Origin: JBAYJT01 sp041664965
GTDB lineage: Bacteria > Pseudomonadota > Gammaproteobacteria > UBA9339
DNA: 57,554 bases
Assembly: GCA_041664965.1 (NCBI GenBank)
Contig: JBAYJT010000004.1
Location: forward strand, 1 to 57,554
Reading direction: 5' to 3'
Shown: positions 1-9,386 of the stretch, piece after piece
Position numbering within the stretch: the stretch's first letter is position 1
How the letters are laid out: each line of letters begins with the position of its first letter
Translations under genes and position numbers: made by a program
The notes under the pieces: model-generated
Databases searched by the model: none
What the model was told of the DNA's origin: nothing
What the model saw: only the letters and a program-made list of their open reading frames with translations

Positions 1-1070
1 ACATCAATCTTGCCAGGCCAGCGTTACGACAACAATATGAGCGTGACATAGAAAGCTTCTCCCAAGAAATCGAGGCACTAACAACAAAATTAGGCAGAAT
101 ACCTGTGGTTGCGGTCGACGAAATTCAGAAAATACCAGAACTAATGGACGCGGCTCAAGATTTAATTGACAGAAAAATGGCTCAGTTCATCCTCACTGGA
201 TCATCTGCTCGTAAGCTCAGAACTCAACATCAACGTAACTGGCTACCCGGGCGCGTGGTGCATTTTCATATGGATCCACTATCTATCAACGAATTACCCA
301 TACAATATAAGAAAATTGAAGAAATACTCATCTATGGAACCTTACCTGCCATTGTTGCTGACAGTAATAATACCGCCAGAGAACAAGACTTAGGAAGTTA
401 TGTCACAACTTACTTGGAAGAAGAAGTCCGTCAAGAGGCCCTTGTACGCAAACTGGGCGATTTTGCTAAATTTTTACACTTAGCGGCAGCCGAATCTGGC
501 CAGCTAGCCAACCTAAATAACATTGCTGGGGATATTGGAGTAGCACAAACAACTGTCGCTGCCTACTACCAAATTTTAGAAGATTGCCTAATAGCTGAAC
601 GTATAGAACCTTTTTCCAAAAAAATTTCTGCTAGAAAACGCTTAGTTAAATCCTGTAAATATTTGCTTTTTGATTTAGGCGTTAGACGACTGGCTGCTGC
701 AGAAGGCAACAAATTACCTAGCACAAACATGGGATTCCTATTTGAGCAATTCGTGGGTTTAGAGTTATTGAGGCTAATTAGAAATAAATTCCCAAAAATT
801 ACTTTAAATTTTTGGCGAGACTTGGAAGGTCGCGAAGTAGATTGGATTCTCAACCAAAATGATAAAATCTTACCAATAGAAGTAAAGTGGACCAACAAGC
901 CTAACATCAGTGATTTACGCCACTTAAAGACCTTCTTAGATGATTACAATCTGCAAACTGGGTACGTTGTTTGTAGGTGTGCTAGAGCAAGGAAATTAGA
1001 CGATAAAATAATCGCCCTACCCTGGGAAGAAATTGAGACACTTATCGACTTTTTTAACGACCAACAATAA
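1..1070 (+). CDS. DUF4143-type AAA ATPase, 5' end outside window
   Basis: This is the C-terminal part of a P-loop ATPase of the AAA_14/DUF4143 type. The reading frame is open from the left edge (codons from base 3) through the first ATG at 105, so the gene starts outside the window and its Walker A motif is not visible. Walker B reads VVAVDEIQKIP just after base 105. It is followed by the sensor-like FILTGSSARKL, a middle helical region, and a C-terminal nuclease-like fold with the pattern GREVDWIL...ILPIEVKW. Members of this family are common, scattered accessory genes of poorly known function. It converges on the U-box gene with only 16 bp between the stops. A relative of the same family lies at 51345-52562, but the two are clearly divergent. 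The family assignment is firm; the function is unknown. Confidence 0.85.
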   Translation, partial: INLARPALRQQYERDIESFSQEIEALTTKLGRIPVVAVDEIQKIPELMDAAQDLIDRKMAQFILTGSSARKLRTQHQRNWLPGRVVHFHMDPLSINELPIQYKKIEEILIYGTLPAIVADSNNTAREQDLGSYVTTYLEEEVRQEALVRKLGDFAKFLHLAAAESGQLANLNNIAGDIGVAQTTVAAYYQILEDCLIAERIEPFSKKISARKRLVKSCKYLLFDLGVRRLAAAEGNKLPSTNMGFLFEQFVGLELLRLIRNKFPKITLNFWRDLEGREVDWILNQNDKILPIEVKWTNKPNISDLRHLKTFLDDYNLQTGYVVCRCARARKLDDKIIALPWEEIETLIDFFNDQQ

Positions 1071-1086
1071 CCAACTCAAACCATCT

Positions 1087-4000
1087 CTAGTTCTTATGCT
1101 CTATCGGTGGCAAAGTTGTGCTGGAGTTAGGACTACTGGTAGGCGCTTGCGTATTTGTTGAATTAGTATTAGCAAAAACGCTCAAACTACCTAAACCCGA
1201 TGATAGACTAGCTGGATATGTTGGAGAAAGCTGCGACTCTAACTGAACAACATGACCAATTCCCGCATTGAGTATCGCTGCGGCAACTTGCACATCCTCT
1301 TTAACTTCCTCTCCAACTTTTTCTACTCGGGTTAGTTTGGACATAACTTCTTCGTGCTGTGTCTTTAGTGTTTCAAGCAACTTTTGTTCCTTGATTTGGG
1401 GCTCAACGGAACTCGTTGTCGCAGGTTTGGTATTCAACCTTTTAATTAAATCAGCCATTTCACCTGATTGTCCAGCAATATTAAGCGCACTTTCACCAGC
1501 CTTGTTAGTTGCAGTTAAAAGTCCAGGATTTGAAACTCGACATAACATTTGTTGTACTAGATCTGGGAGTTTTGCCTTGATAGCTCTAAGCAAAGCTGTA
1601 TTACCAAGGTTATCTGGTGTTTCTAAATTAACACCGATATTGATTAGCGCTGGAATAACATCGAAACATTCAAGTTCAAATGCATAATGCAAAGGTGTGA
1701 GTGGTTGCTTGGATGATAACATACCCAAAAACCGACGCTGCCCCTTGACTGGTACTGGCGGCGTAGGCAACTCAAAATTAGCACCGGCTTGGAGCAACTC
1801 TGTTACACAATCCACACGTCCAGGCGGGTTAGGAAGTTTAATGGCTCGATGTAGCGCGCTATAACCTTCATTGTCTTTCACATCGGGCTCGAGCTTAATT
1901 GTGCCAACTGTTTTGCATAAAACAGTCAGCGCTTTTTTATCAGTTTTTGACACTGCCAAATGCAAGGCTGTGCCTATATTATCTGGCATATTACGATCAA
2001 AACCGCGTTCTATAAATAGCTTAAGCATTTCATATCGTTGGTTTTCAACCAAGTAATGCAAATAAGGACGTCCGCTAGCATGTGTTTTTTCTAAGTTAGC
2101 ACCAAGATCTAAACATACCGCTGCTAGTTGTGGATTATTAGCATCGACTGCTTCTCTGAACTGTTCTTGCAGGGCAGCTGCTTGCCAGTTAAGCCGTGTT
2201 GCAATAAGCCGTGCACCTGTTGCGCCTATTTTAAGAGCGGCAGTTCGGAAACACTCAACCTTAGTGATTTCTGGTAACTTATCAAATCTATCCCCCAACC
2301 CGGTAAGTACTACTTGCAAAACTTCACCGCTACTCTCCAAGGCTAAAGCTAATAAGTTCTGTGTACCTGTTAGATTTTTAGTTAAAAATCGCTTATCAAG
2401 ATCGAGAATACGTCCTACATCAGCATGTTTTTTATCACGTACCGCTTGAACTAGAGCTAACCGCAAATTTTCTGAACTATAAACTTCTTCGCCTGTCCAA
2501 AGTTCAGAATGGGTACTAAGAAAACGCGCAATTGTGCGTTGCATTGCATTGTTCGGCGTGACGTTTTTGTGTGGTAAAATTGCATTAGTCTTGGGACTAT
2601 TATCATGAGCTGTAAACCAGCGCGTAATTTCTTCCCGTTCATAAGACTCTCCATCCGCAGCAACCACAGGTTCAAGCATAATTTTGCCGGATAGAAAACA
2701 CTTGTACCCAGACTTTTCCACGTTTTCTGTTGCTGACTTTTCTTGTTCGTATCTCGTTTTTTCTTGTTCGGTTTTTGCTATACGCCCTTGCAGTTCTCCT
2801 ATTTGTTTGGTCATCTGTTTCTCGCGTTCGACACGCTCTGCTACTTCTTTGGTTAGTTTTTCTTTTTCCTGCCGTTCTTTTTCTGCTCGTTCATGCCACG
2901 TGTGTTCTACAGTTTCTTTAGCTATTTTTTCCTGCTCCTTGGCTTTCTCAACGGCACGCTGAGCTAAAATATCCCTTACAACTGGTAAATCTTGTGGTCG
3001 TGGTTGGATTGTAAGATTCGGACGCGCAGTAACCAAATCCGCCAATTCCATTGCAGCTGCTAAGTTCAAGCTACCTGCAGCAGCTCCAAGTTGTAAAGCC
3101 CGTAACGAAGTATTCTGCTGCACGGTTTTAAAAATTTGGCGCAATTCCTCAAGCTGAAGATGCATACCACTGAAAAGGTTTTCGGATAAACCAGATTGTG
3201 CGGATGGACGTAAAATAATAGTTGTTAAATCAAACGTTGTTAAAGCAGTTTGCTGTAACTGTTGAAATGCTCGTGTAAATGCAGCCTGCCTTTCAGTCCA
3301 AACATAATTTTCCTTCGTTTGTAAACATCCTTCTCGCTCCAGACGTGCGACGTAATTGCAGTCACGTTCCTCCATCCAGGCGTGATCGAGGTGACCTTCT
3401 GTATAACGTACCTTGTAATCACCACTAACAGGCAAACCATAACAGTAACGAGTATAAATCCCATCATTAGGAAATGGTCTTGCAGGAGAATCTACCTCTA
3501 TACCATTAAGCCGATTTTCTTTGTATCCTATGCACCCATCAAAACTTGTTCCCCATTCAAAACTTAAAAATTCATCTCTTTTTAACATACCTCGATCTAA
3601 TGCTTCCGATCGAGGGTTATTCCATTTCTGACCGAGAGGGGTAATGTCGACGGCGTCGAGACGTAATGAACTTAAACCAAACGTTTGATTCTTCATTGTT
3701 GACCTCGTAGTGGTTGTTGCTGTAGACGATGTTGCCATCGCTGCAATTTGTTCCTCTTTTTTCACTTGCGGCGGTTGGCTTGACGACGAACTAGAGGACG
3801 TAGTTGTAGAAGAAGATGTTGTTACCGCAACTTGTCTTTGCTGCCAAACTTCAGGTTCGAGCTGCTTGAGAGTTCCCTCGCGTTCTAAACGTGCTATGTA
3901 CTTTCGATCTCGCTCTTTCATCCAGTCGTGATCGCCTGGACCCTCATCGTAACGAATTTTATTTCCTTTGTTGGGTTTAGTTTTAGGACCAACGAGAGAA

Positions 4001-4419
4001 ATTTTCCCATCCATGGGCATGAAGCGTGGTGGATTGTCAGCATTGGTACCATTACTACGATTTTCCATGTAAGAACTGACCGCCTCCCAACAAGCAACAA
4101 AGGCCATTTCACCTGATAAACCATAATTTTTCTTTTTCAGCTGTTCTATATCTACAGGGGAACCATAACTGTTGTTTTTTTCTGCCATCCAAGCAGCATC
4201 ACCTGGACCCTCAGTATAACGAAGATAACTCCATTGGTTTTGGGGACTATCTAAAGAAAAACTTCCATCACATGGCATTGGACGAGCAGGACTACCAGAA
4301 AGGAAGGCGAGCGATTGCGATTTGATATAATTTGAAGCAGCAGATGCAGCTACAAGTTGAGGAGAGTGTCCTGGTGAAAACTCGATCTGGGAAGATATAC
4401 CAAACGTTTGATTCTTCAT
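1087..4419 (-). CDS. U-box and ankyrin-repeat protein, putative E3 ubiquitin ligase effector
   Basis: A 1110-aa protein with a eukaryote-like architecture. Residues 1-365 hold three copies of a module whose signature is SPARPxPxDG followed by RYxEGxxDHxWMxERDxxYxARLEREG, at about 43-85, 129-183 and 311-364. A Ser/Thr tract (about 200-215) separates copies two and three. Residues 485-565 are a Lys/Glu-rich coiled coil. Residues 571-643 form a U-box (YKCFLSGKIMLEPVVAADG...YEREEITRWF...PNNAMQRTIARFL). Ankyrin-like repeats fill about 650-995 (clearest: YLHYLVENQRYEMLKLFIERG, TALHLAVSK, SALHRAIK, TPLHYAFE, TALLRAIK). A second coiled coil covers 1005-1045, and the tail is Ser/Thr/Pro-rich. U-boxes recruit E2 enzymes, so ubiquitin ligation in a host cell is the likely role. 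Secretion (for example by a Dot/Icm system) is inferred; no signal peptide is seen. The start at 4419 has GAGG seven bases upstream. A duplicated start lies at 3696. Confidence 0.88.
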   Translation of the reverse strand: MKNQTFGISSQIEFSPGHSPQLVAASAASNYIKSQSLAFLSGSPARPMPCDGSFSLDSPQNQWSYLRYTEGPGDAAWMAEKNNSYGSPVDIEQLKKKNYGLSGEMAFVACWEAVSSYMENRSNGTNADNPPRFMPMDGKISLVGPKTKPNKGNKIRYDEGPGDHDWMKERDRKYIARLEREGTLKQLEPEVWQQRQVAVTTSSSTTTSSSSSSSQPPQVKKEEQIAAMATSSTATTTTRSTMKNQTFGLSSLRLDAVDITPLGQKWNNPRSEALDRGMLKRDEFLSFEWGTSFDGCIGYKENRLNGIEVDSPARPFPNDGIYTRYCYGLPVSGDYKVRYTEGHLDHAWMEERDCNYVARLEREGCLQTKENYVWTERQAAFTRAFQQLQQTALTTFDLTTIILRPSAQSGLSENLFSGMHLQLEELRQIFKTVQQNTSLRALQLGAAAGSLNLAAAMELADLVTARPNLTIQPRPQDLPVVRDILAQRAVEKAKEQEKIAKETVEHTWHERAEKERQEKEKLTKEVAERVEREKQMTKQIGELQGRIAKTEQEKTRYEQEKSATENVEKSGYKCFLSGKIMLEPVVAADGESYEREEITRWFTAHDNSPKTNAILPHKNVTPNNAMQRTIARFLSTHSELWTGEEVYSSENLRLALVQAVRDKKHADVGRILDLDKRFLTKNLTGTQNLLALALESSGEVLQVVLTGLGDRFDKLPEITKVECFRTAALKIGATGARLIATRLNWQAAALQEQFREAVDANNPQLAAVCLDLGANLEKTHASGRPYLHYLVENQRYEMLKLFIERGFDRNMPDNIGTALHLAVSKTDKKALTVLCKTVGTIKLEPDVKDNEGYSALHRAIKLPNPPGRVDCVTELLQAGANFELPTPPVPVKGQRRFLGMLSSKQPLTPLHYAFELECFDVIPALINIGVNLETPDNLGNTALLRAIKAKLPDLVQQMLCRVSNPGLLTATNKAGESALNIAGQSGEMADLIKRLNTKPATTSSVEPQIKEQKLLETLKTQHEEVMSKLTRVEKVGEEVKEDVQVAAAILNAGIGHVVQLESQLSPTYPASLSSGLGSLSVFANTNSTNTQAPTSSPNSSTTLPPIEHKN
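3694..3711 (-). promoter_or_regulatory. Candidate internal ribosome-binding site and start inside the U-box gene
   Basis: Codon 242 of the U-box gene is an ATG whose next residues, KNQTFG, repeat the true N-terminus. The bases before it (GAGGTCAACA then ATG) match those before the first start (GAGGTTAAAAA then ATG). The Shine-Dalgarno-like GAGG and its spacing are therefore kept at both sites. This could yield an 869-aa form lacking modules one and two, or it may be a relic of a tandem gene duplication that later fused. The sequence match is seen directly; use as a start is inferred. Confidence 0.5.
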
Positions 4420-4569
4420 TTTTTAACCTCAAGTTCACACACGCAAGAACAGCGAAGACTATCCCGCGAGTAGGGTTGTATCAAAATTACGAACACAGAC
4501 AATGTTTTTAGCGCGACTAGCAAATCGAAAGTTGATTAAGGAAAATAAAAAACAATCCCATGTTTTCCA

Positions 4570-5349
4570 TTATCTCGAGATCACATGACATTTCTGCCTT
4601 CTTGCCTCAAACAAACAAACTCCAGTTGCGACTGAAACATTCAAGCTTCCAACCGTACCAGCCATGGGGATATTTACCAAAAAATCACATAAATCACGCG
4701 TCAGACGGCGTAAACCTTGGCCTTCAGCGCCAAGAACAAATGCCATTGGCCCAGATAAATCCGTATCGTAAATACTTTTTTCCCCCTCCGGAAGTGTTCC
4801 ATAGAGCCAAATACCCCGCTCTTTTAGCATCTCCATAGTTCTAGCCAAATTTGTCACTTGAATAAATGGCGTAATTTCGGCTGCCCCGGAGGCAACTTTG
4901 CGAACAGCTGGGGTAATACCAACGGCTTTGTCTCTAGGCGCGATAACGGCATGTACGCCAGCTGCGTTCGCTGTTCTTAAACAAGCACCTAAATTGTGCG
5001 GATCTTGTACGCCATCTAAAAGCAGTAAAAATGGCGGTTCTTGGAGGTTTTCTAATAAAGCTTCTAAGTTTACTTCGCTGTAAGCCGCAACTGAACTGGG
5101 TTTTCTTTGTAAAGCAATACCCTGATGATTGACTTGTGGCAAAAGTGCTTCTAACTCACGCGCACTAACTATTTTTAAATTAATTTTATGATTCGTAGCA
5201 ATATTAGTTATTTCGAGCCAAATGGGATCATGTTGCTGTCGCGCCCAATATAACACAGCAACATCCTCTGGACACACTTGCAAAAATGTGCGCACTGCAT
5301 GCAGACCATAAATCCAAAAATTATTTGTTTCGATTAAGTTATTTTTCAT
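4570..5349 (-). CDS. rlmB: 23S rRNA (guanosine-2'-O)-methyltransferase RlmB
   Basis: A 259-aa SpoU/TrmH-class methyltransferase. RlmB of E. coli methylates the ribose of G2251 in the 23S rRNA P loop using SAM. An N-terminal substrate-binding region (residues 1-85, GLHAVRTFL) precedes the knotted SPOUT domain. Motif 1 is NLGACLRTANAAG at about 119-131, motif 2 is FVLGAEGQGL at about 204-213, and motif 3 is IPMAGTVGSLNVSVA at about 227-241. The length is close to the usual 245-250. It lies 19 bp after rnr on the same strand, matching the conserved rnr-rlmB pairing of gammaproteobacteria, so it is probably cotranscribed with pepP and rnr. Confidence 0.94.
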   Translation of the reverse strand: MKNNLIETNNFWIYGLHAVRTFLQVCPEDVAVLYWARQQHDPIWLEITNIATNHKINLKIVSARELEALLPQVNHQGIALQRKPSSVAAYSEVNLEALLENLQEPPFLLLLDGVQDPHNLGACLRTANAAGVHAVIAPRDKAVGITPAVRKVASGAAEITPFIQVTNLARTMEMLKERGIWLYGTLPEGEKSIYDTDLSGPMAFVLGAEGQGLRRLTRDLCDFLVNIPMAGTVGSLNVSVATGVCLFEARRQKCHVISR

Positions 5350-5368
5350 AAAAAAGAAAGATGGAAAA

Positions 5369-7558
5369 TTATGCTAGAGCAAAATCTATCTGACGGCTAT
5401 CTAAGTCCACACGAGCAACTACAATGCGCACCTGATCTCCTATCCGGTAACACTTACGTGTGCGCTTGCCTTCCAAGCAATGCCGTACTGGATCAAAACG
5501 ATAATAGTCATTTTGCAGAGACGTAATATGTATTAACCCTTCAACATAAACTTCTTTTAGCTCCACAAAAACACCAAAGTTCATTACTCCGGAAATAACA
5601 CCATCGTAAGTTTTTCCGACTTTATCCAGCATATATTCACACTTGAGCCAACCAATTGCATCGCGCGTTGCGTCATCAGCACGACGTTCTGTCATTGAAC
5701 AATGCTCACCAGAATTGTTTATAGCCGCATGATCATATGGATACTGATTAGATTTTTGTTTAGAAAGTACATATTTAATAGCCCGGTGATTTAACAAATC
5801 CGGATAGCGACGAATAGGTGATGTAAAATGAGTATATTCCTTGTACGCAAGACCAAAATGCCCCGCGTTATCTGGCGTATAGATCGCTTGCTGCAAAGAA
5901 CGCAAAATAATCATATTTAGCATGTGTTCATCTGGACGACCCGCAAGCATAGTCAAGAGTTTAGCATAGTCACCTGGCTGCGTTTGTTTACTACCGGGTA
6001 ATTTAATTCCCAAGCCGCCTAAGAAAAAGCGCAGCTGATCCAGTTTTTCCATATCTGGACCAGGATGTACTCGATATAAAAACGGCACCTTCGCTTGCGC
6101 TAAAAACTTAGCTGTAGAAACGTTTGCAGCCAACATGCATTCCTCGATCAGCTCATGTGCAAAGTTACGCTCAAACGGAATAATTTTCTTAATTTTACGA
6201 CCTTTGCCGTAAATAATACGTGTTTCTGGCAAATCAAAATTTAAAGCGCCACGAATTTGTCGCTCTTTTTTCAAAACCAAATAAACATCGCGCAGAGCCT
6301 TTAGATAAGGCAGCAAAGCGGGCTGTTTAGAACTTTTTCCATCTAACATAGCAGCCACAAGCGTATAAGTTAGGCGCGCCTGTGACCGAATCACTGCGTC
6401 ATAAAAAGAAAAGTGTTTAACTTTTCCCTCCTGAGTAACGACCATGTCACAAACCAGAACCAGACGCTCTACGGCTGGGCGCAGGGAACATAGTTCATTA
6501 GAAAGCGCTTCCGGCAACATCGGAATCACAGCGCCTGGAAAATAAACCGAAGTTCCTCTATTCCACGCTTCTTGATCAAGATGCGTATTGATTTTCACGT
6601 AGTGACTTACGTCCGCAATGGCCACATAAAGATGAAAAGAATTATCAGCAGAATTTTTCTCACAATAAACAGCATCATCAAAATCTCTCGCATCTTCACC
6701 ATCGATAGTAACAAATGGCAAATCAGTTAAATCTTTACGCCCCTTCTTATCACTCTCTGTAACTGTTTTAGCAAACTTTTCCGATTCTGCTAACACCTCG
6801 TCTGACCAAACATGCGGCAGTCCAAAAGCATGTATAGCAATGTCCACTTCCATGCCAGGCGCCATATGTTCGCCCAAAATTTCCGCTACTTTCCCTAAAG
6901 CATGCTGGCGACCTTTTGGATAAGAAATAATATCGGCAACAACAATCTGCCCTAACCTAGCCCCACCTTCTTTACCTGGCGGAATTAAAACTTCGTGATT
7001 GATGTGTTTGTTTAGAGGCTCTACCCATGCCACGCCATCTTCTTTAGAATATCTCCCAACAACCTGAGTTAGACCACGCTCCAAAATTTCCACAATATTT
7101 CCATTGCGTCGTCCGCGTGAATCTTCCTCAGAAATACTAACTAAAACCTGATCACCATGAAAAACACTGCGCAGCTGATGAGGAGGGAGAAAAATTTTTT
7201 CGCTACCATCTTCTGGATGTAAAAAACCAAAACCCTCTTTATGTACCGAAACGCGCCCTCGCACCAATGCCATTTGCTTTGCTAAAGCATAGCTACCACG
7301 ACGATTTTCTATAAGCTGTCCATCGCGCAGCATAGCCTTTAAGCGTCGCCCAAGTGCTTCTTGACTTTCAGGATCTTCAAGATTAAATGCGCGAATAAAA
7401 TGACTATAGCTAGCCGGACGCCCAAGCTCTTCTAGATGTTCTGCAATAAACTCGCGACTTGGAATAGGATTCTCATATTTTTCCGCTTCGCGTTTATAGA
7501 AGGGATCTTTTTTGATTTTTATACGTTTCCTTTTCATGTTTTTATCCGATTTTTCCAT
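5369..7558 (-). CDS. rnr: Ribonuclease R
   Basis: A 729-aa 3'-5' exoribonuclease of the RNB family that degrades structured RNA. The order is an N-terminal winged-helix (about 35-95), cold-shock/OB domains (100-250), the RNB catalytic domain with the metal-binding aspartates in IDGEDARDFDDA (285-296), and a C-terminal S1 domain (about 640-725, GVISGVMNFGVFVEL). E. coli RNase R is about 813 aa. This one stops right after the S1 domain, so it lacks the long basic C-terminal tail linked in E. coli to trans-translation. It lies 11 bp after pepP. The ATG at 7558 has AAGGA too close to act as an ideal site; the ATG at 7537 (MKRKRIKIKK) is a good alternative. Confidence 0.95.
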   Translation of the reverse strand: MEKSDKNMKRKRIKIKKDPFYKREAEKYENPIPSREFIAEHLEELGRPASYSHFIRAFNLEDPESQEALGRRLKAMLRDGQLIENRRGSYALAKQMALVRGRVSVHKEGFGFLHPEDGSEKIFLPPHQLRSVFHGDQVLVSISEEDSRGRRNGNIVEILERGLTQVVGRYSKEDGVAWVEPLNKHINHEVLIPPGKEGGARLGQIVVADIISYPKGRQHALGKVAEILGEHMAPGMEVDIAIHAFGLPHVWSDEVLAESEKFAKTVTESDKKGRKDLTDLPFVTIDGEDARDFDDAVYCEKNSADNSFHLYVAIADVSHYVKINTHLDQEAWNRGTSVYFPGAVIPMLPEALSNELCSLRPAVERLVLVCDMVVTQEGKVKHFSFYDAVIRSQARLTYTLVAAMLDGKSSKQPALLPYLKALRDVYLVLKKERQIRGALNFDLPETRIIYGKGRKIKKIIPFERNFAHELIEECMLAANVSTAKFLAQAKVPFLYRVHPGPDMEKLDQLRFFLGGLGIKLPGSKQTQPGDYAKLLTMLAGRPDEHMLNMIILRSLQQAIYTPDNAGHFGLAYKEYTHFTSPIRRYPDLLNHRAIKYVLSKQKSNQYPYDHAAINNSGEHCSMTERRADDATRDAIGWLKCEYMLDKVGKTYDGVISGVMNFGVFVELKEVYVEGLIHITSLQNDYYRFDPVRHCLEGKRTRKCYRIGDQVRIVVARVDLDSRQIDFALA

Positions 7559-7569
7559 TCCTTGATTGT

Positions 7570-8871
7570 TTATTTAATTTTTTCAATTTCTTCTATTGTT
7601 TTCGGAACTGCGTCGGTCAATACCTCACAACCGCCTTTCGTTACCAAAATATCATCTTCAATACGAACACCAATACCCAACCACTTTTTATCTATTCCCT
7701 TGGTATTTGGTGATATGTAAATACCAGGCTCTACAGTAAAGCTCATTCCTGGTTCTAATATGCGCCAATCATCATCAAGGGCATATTTACCAACATCGTG
7801 GTTATCAATACCCAACCAATGCCCGATACGATGCATATAAAACGGCTTAAAAGCTTGTTCCTTATAAAGCTTATCTAATTTTCCTGATAAAATTCCCAAG
7901 GCTAATAACTTTTCAGTAATAACTTTCTCTGAGGTTTCTTGCAGCTCATGCCATCTAACACCTGGACGAACCTTGCGAATCACAGCTAACTGCGCATCTA
8001 ATACAGCCTGATAAATTGCCTTTTGCGCTGAAGTAAATTTCTTACCAACAGGTAAAGTACGTGTAATGTCAGAAGTGTAATATTGATAATCAACGCCAGA
8101 ATCTATCAACACCAAGTCACCATCTTTTAACAGCTCATTTTTTTTAGTGTAATGCAAAACACAGGAATTTTTGCCAGCTGCAACTACTGGTTCAAATGCC
8201 ATAAGCTTTCCGCCCTGACGAAAATATTCATAACACAGTTCGGCTTCAATCTCGTATTCGCGCACTCCAGGCTTACAAGCTCGCATAGCGCGTATGTGAG
8301 CGTCCACGGCGATTTTGGCAGATTTTTTTAATAAATCTATTTCATAGGCGGAACTACGCATACGCATTTCATGAAGAATTTTTCCAGTATAAGAAAAATC
8401 ATCAGGAGCATTTTGTCCCAAACGAATTTTACGACGCGCTTGCTTCAGCCATTCTATCACTTGCCAGTCAAATTCTTCGTGATACCCAACATCAAAGTAC
8501 AAATGTTTTTTATTTAAAATGAACCCTGGAATCATCTCTGCAGCTTTTTCAATAGGAAAAGCTTGATCAGCTCCATATTCAGTACAAGCGCGCTTTTGGC
8601 CAACTACTTCGCCTGTCCAAATAGTTTTTTCTGGATCACTAACTTGACTAAATAATATATACTCACCTTCTTTCCGCCCTGGAATAAAAACAGCTATAGC
8701 ATCAAATTCAGTAAATCCCGTTAGGTAATAAAAATCGCTGTTTTGGCGGTATGGATAAGTAGAGTCGGAACTCATGACCGCCTCTTTAGCGGACATTAAA
8801 ATTGCTATTGCACCTTTGCCAATTGTTTGGCAAAAGCGCTTTCTACGCTCAAAAAAATCTTTATGTTGCAT
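7570..8871 (-). CDS. pepP: Xaa-Pro aminopeptidase
   Basis: A 433-aa metallopeptidase (M24B) that removes N-terminal residues preceding proline. The N-terminal domain (about 1-165, with YLTGFTEFDAIAVF) is typical of AMP_N. The C-terminal pita-bread domain carries the dimetal ligands: Asp in LIDSGVDY, Asp in SDITRTLP, His in HRIGHWLGIDNHDVG, Glu in FTVEPGIYI, and Glu in GVRIEDDILV. The length matches E. coli PepP (441 aa). It is the first gene of an apparent pepP-rnr-rlmB transcription unit; the region upstream holds a long hairpin element. Confidence 0.94.
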   Translation of the reverse strand: MQHKDFFERRKRFCQTIGKGAIAILMSAKEAVMSSDSTYPYRQNSDFYYLTGFTEFDAIAVFIPGRKEGEYILFSQVSDPEKTIWTGEVVGQKRACTEYGADQAFPIEKAAEMIPGFILNKKHLYFDVGYHEEFDWQVIEWLKQARRKIRLGQNAPDDFSYTGKILHEMRMRSSAYEIDLLKKSAKIAVDAHIRAMRACKPGVREYEIEAELCYEYFRQGGKLMAFEPVVAAGKNSCVLHYTKKNELLKDGDLVLIDSGVDYQYYTSDITRTLPVGKKFTSAQKAIYQAVLDAQLAVIRKVRPGVRWHELQETSEKVITEKLLALGILSGKLDKLYKEQAFKPFYMHRIGHWLGIDNHDVGKYALDDDWRILEPGMSFTVEPGIYISPNTKGIDKKWLGIGVRIEDDILVTKGGCEVLTDAVPKTIEEIEKIK

Positions 8872-8930
8872 GTGTGTTAACTCAAAAATAAAAAATAACT
8901 AAAATTGTTTTTGCGATTCTCAATCTTCCC

Positions 8931-9001
8931 CCCAGCCCGACGCTCTCACGCGAAACGCGTGATCCGCTTGGACTGGGCTATCTTATTCCACCCCTTCGGG
9001 G
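8931..9001. repeat. Structured intergenic element: long hairpin plus UUCG hairpin
   Basis: The gap between pepP and trxA holds a 47-base hairpin at 8931-8977. The outer arms are CCCAGCCC and GGACTGGG, pairing with one G-T wobble. The inner stem is perfect, TCACGCG/CGCGTGA, around AAA. It is followed by a small CCCC-TTC-GGGG hairpin at 8991-9001. The outer sequence and the second hairpin recur at 18136-18170, where the inner part is missing. It lies downstream of trxA and may end or protect that transcript, but there is no clean T-run. I read it as a REP- or MITE-like element. Confidence 0.65.
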
Positions 9002-9039
9002 CTCTTGATTGTTGTTAATAAACAATAAAATTAAAATGC

Positions 9040-9372
9040 TCATGGGTTGCTATGCTCTTTTAGTAATGCTTCTATTTGTATTTTACTCAATAGGCCAATT
9101 TTCGTTGTAACAACTTGACCATCTTTAAAAAGAATCATTGTTGGAATACTGCGAATACCGTAAGTCGCAGCCGTAGATCCATTTTCATCAACATTAACTT
9201 TTACAATCTTCACTTTTCCTGCTTGCTCTGTTGCTACTTCTTCCAAAGTCGGCGCCAACATACGACAAGGTCCGCACCACGGCGCCCAAAAATCCACCAA
9301 AACCAACCCTGGTGTTTCTAAAACCTCAGCCGCAAAGTTAGCATCATTAGCATTAATAATATGTTCGCTCAT
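9040..9372 (-). CDS. trxA: Thioredoxin 1
   Basis: A 110-aa cytoplasmic thioredoxin that reduces protein disulfides using electrons from thioredoxin reductase. The active site APWCGPCRM has its cysteines at residues 33 and 36, and the cis-proline region is RSIPTMILFKDG. Length and the full-length alignment to classic thioredoxins are normal. The start is supported by GAGGG seven bases upstream of the ATG at 9372. It follows waaA by 14 bp on the same strand and is probably cotranscribed with it, though the functional link between the two is not obvious. Confidence 0.96.
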   Translation of the reverse strand: MSEHIINANDANFAAEVLETPGLVLVDFWAPWCGPCRMLAPTLEEVATEQAGKVKIVKVNVDENGSTAATYGIRSIPTMILFKDGQVVTTKIGLLSKIQIEALLKEHSNP

Positions 9373-9386
9373 TGTAAATCCCTCAT

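Noticed and set aside
2684..2962. Plus-strand frames opposite the coiled coil of the U-box gene
   Set aside because: Their Ser/Cys/Phe-rich translation is the expected reverse of a Lys/Glu-rich coding strand.
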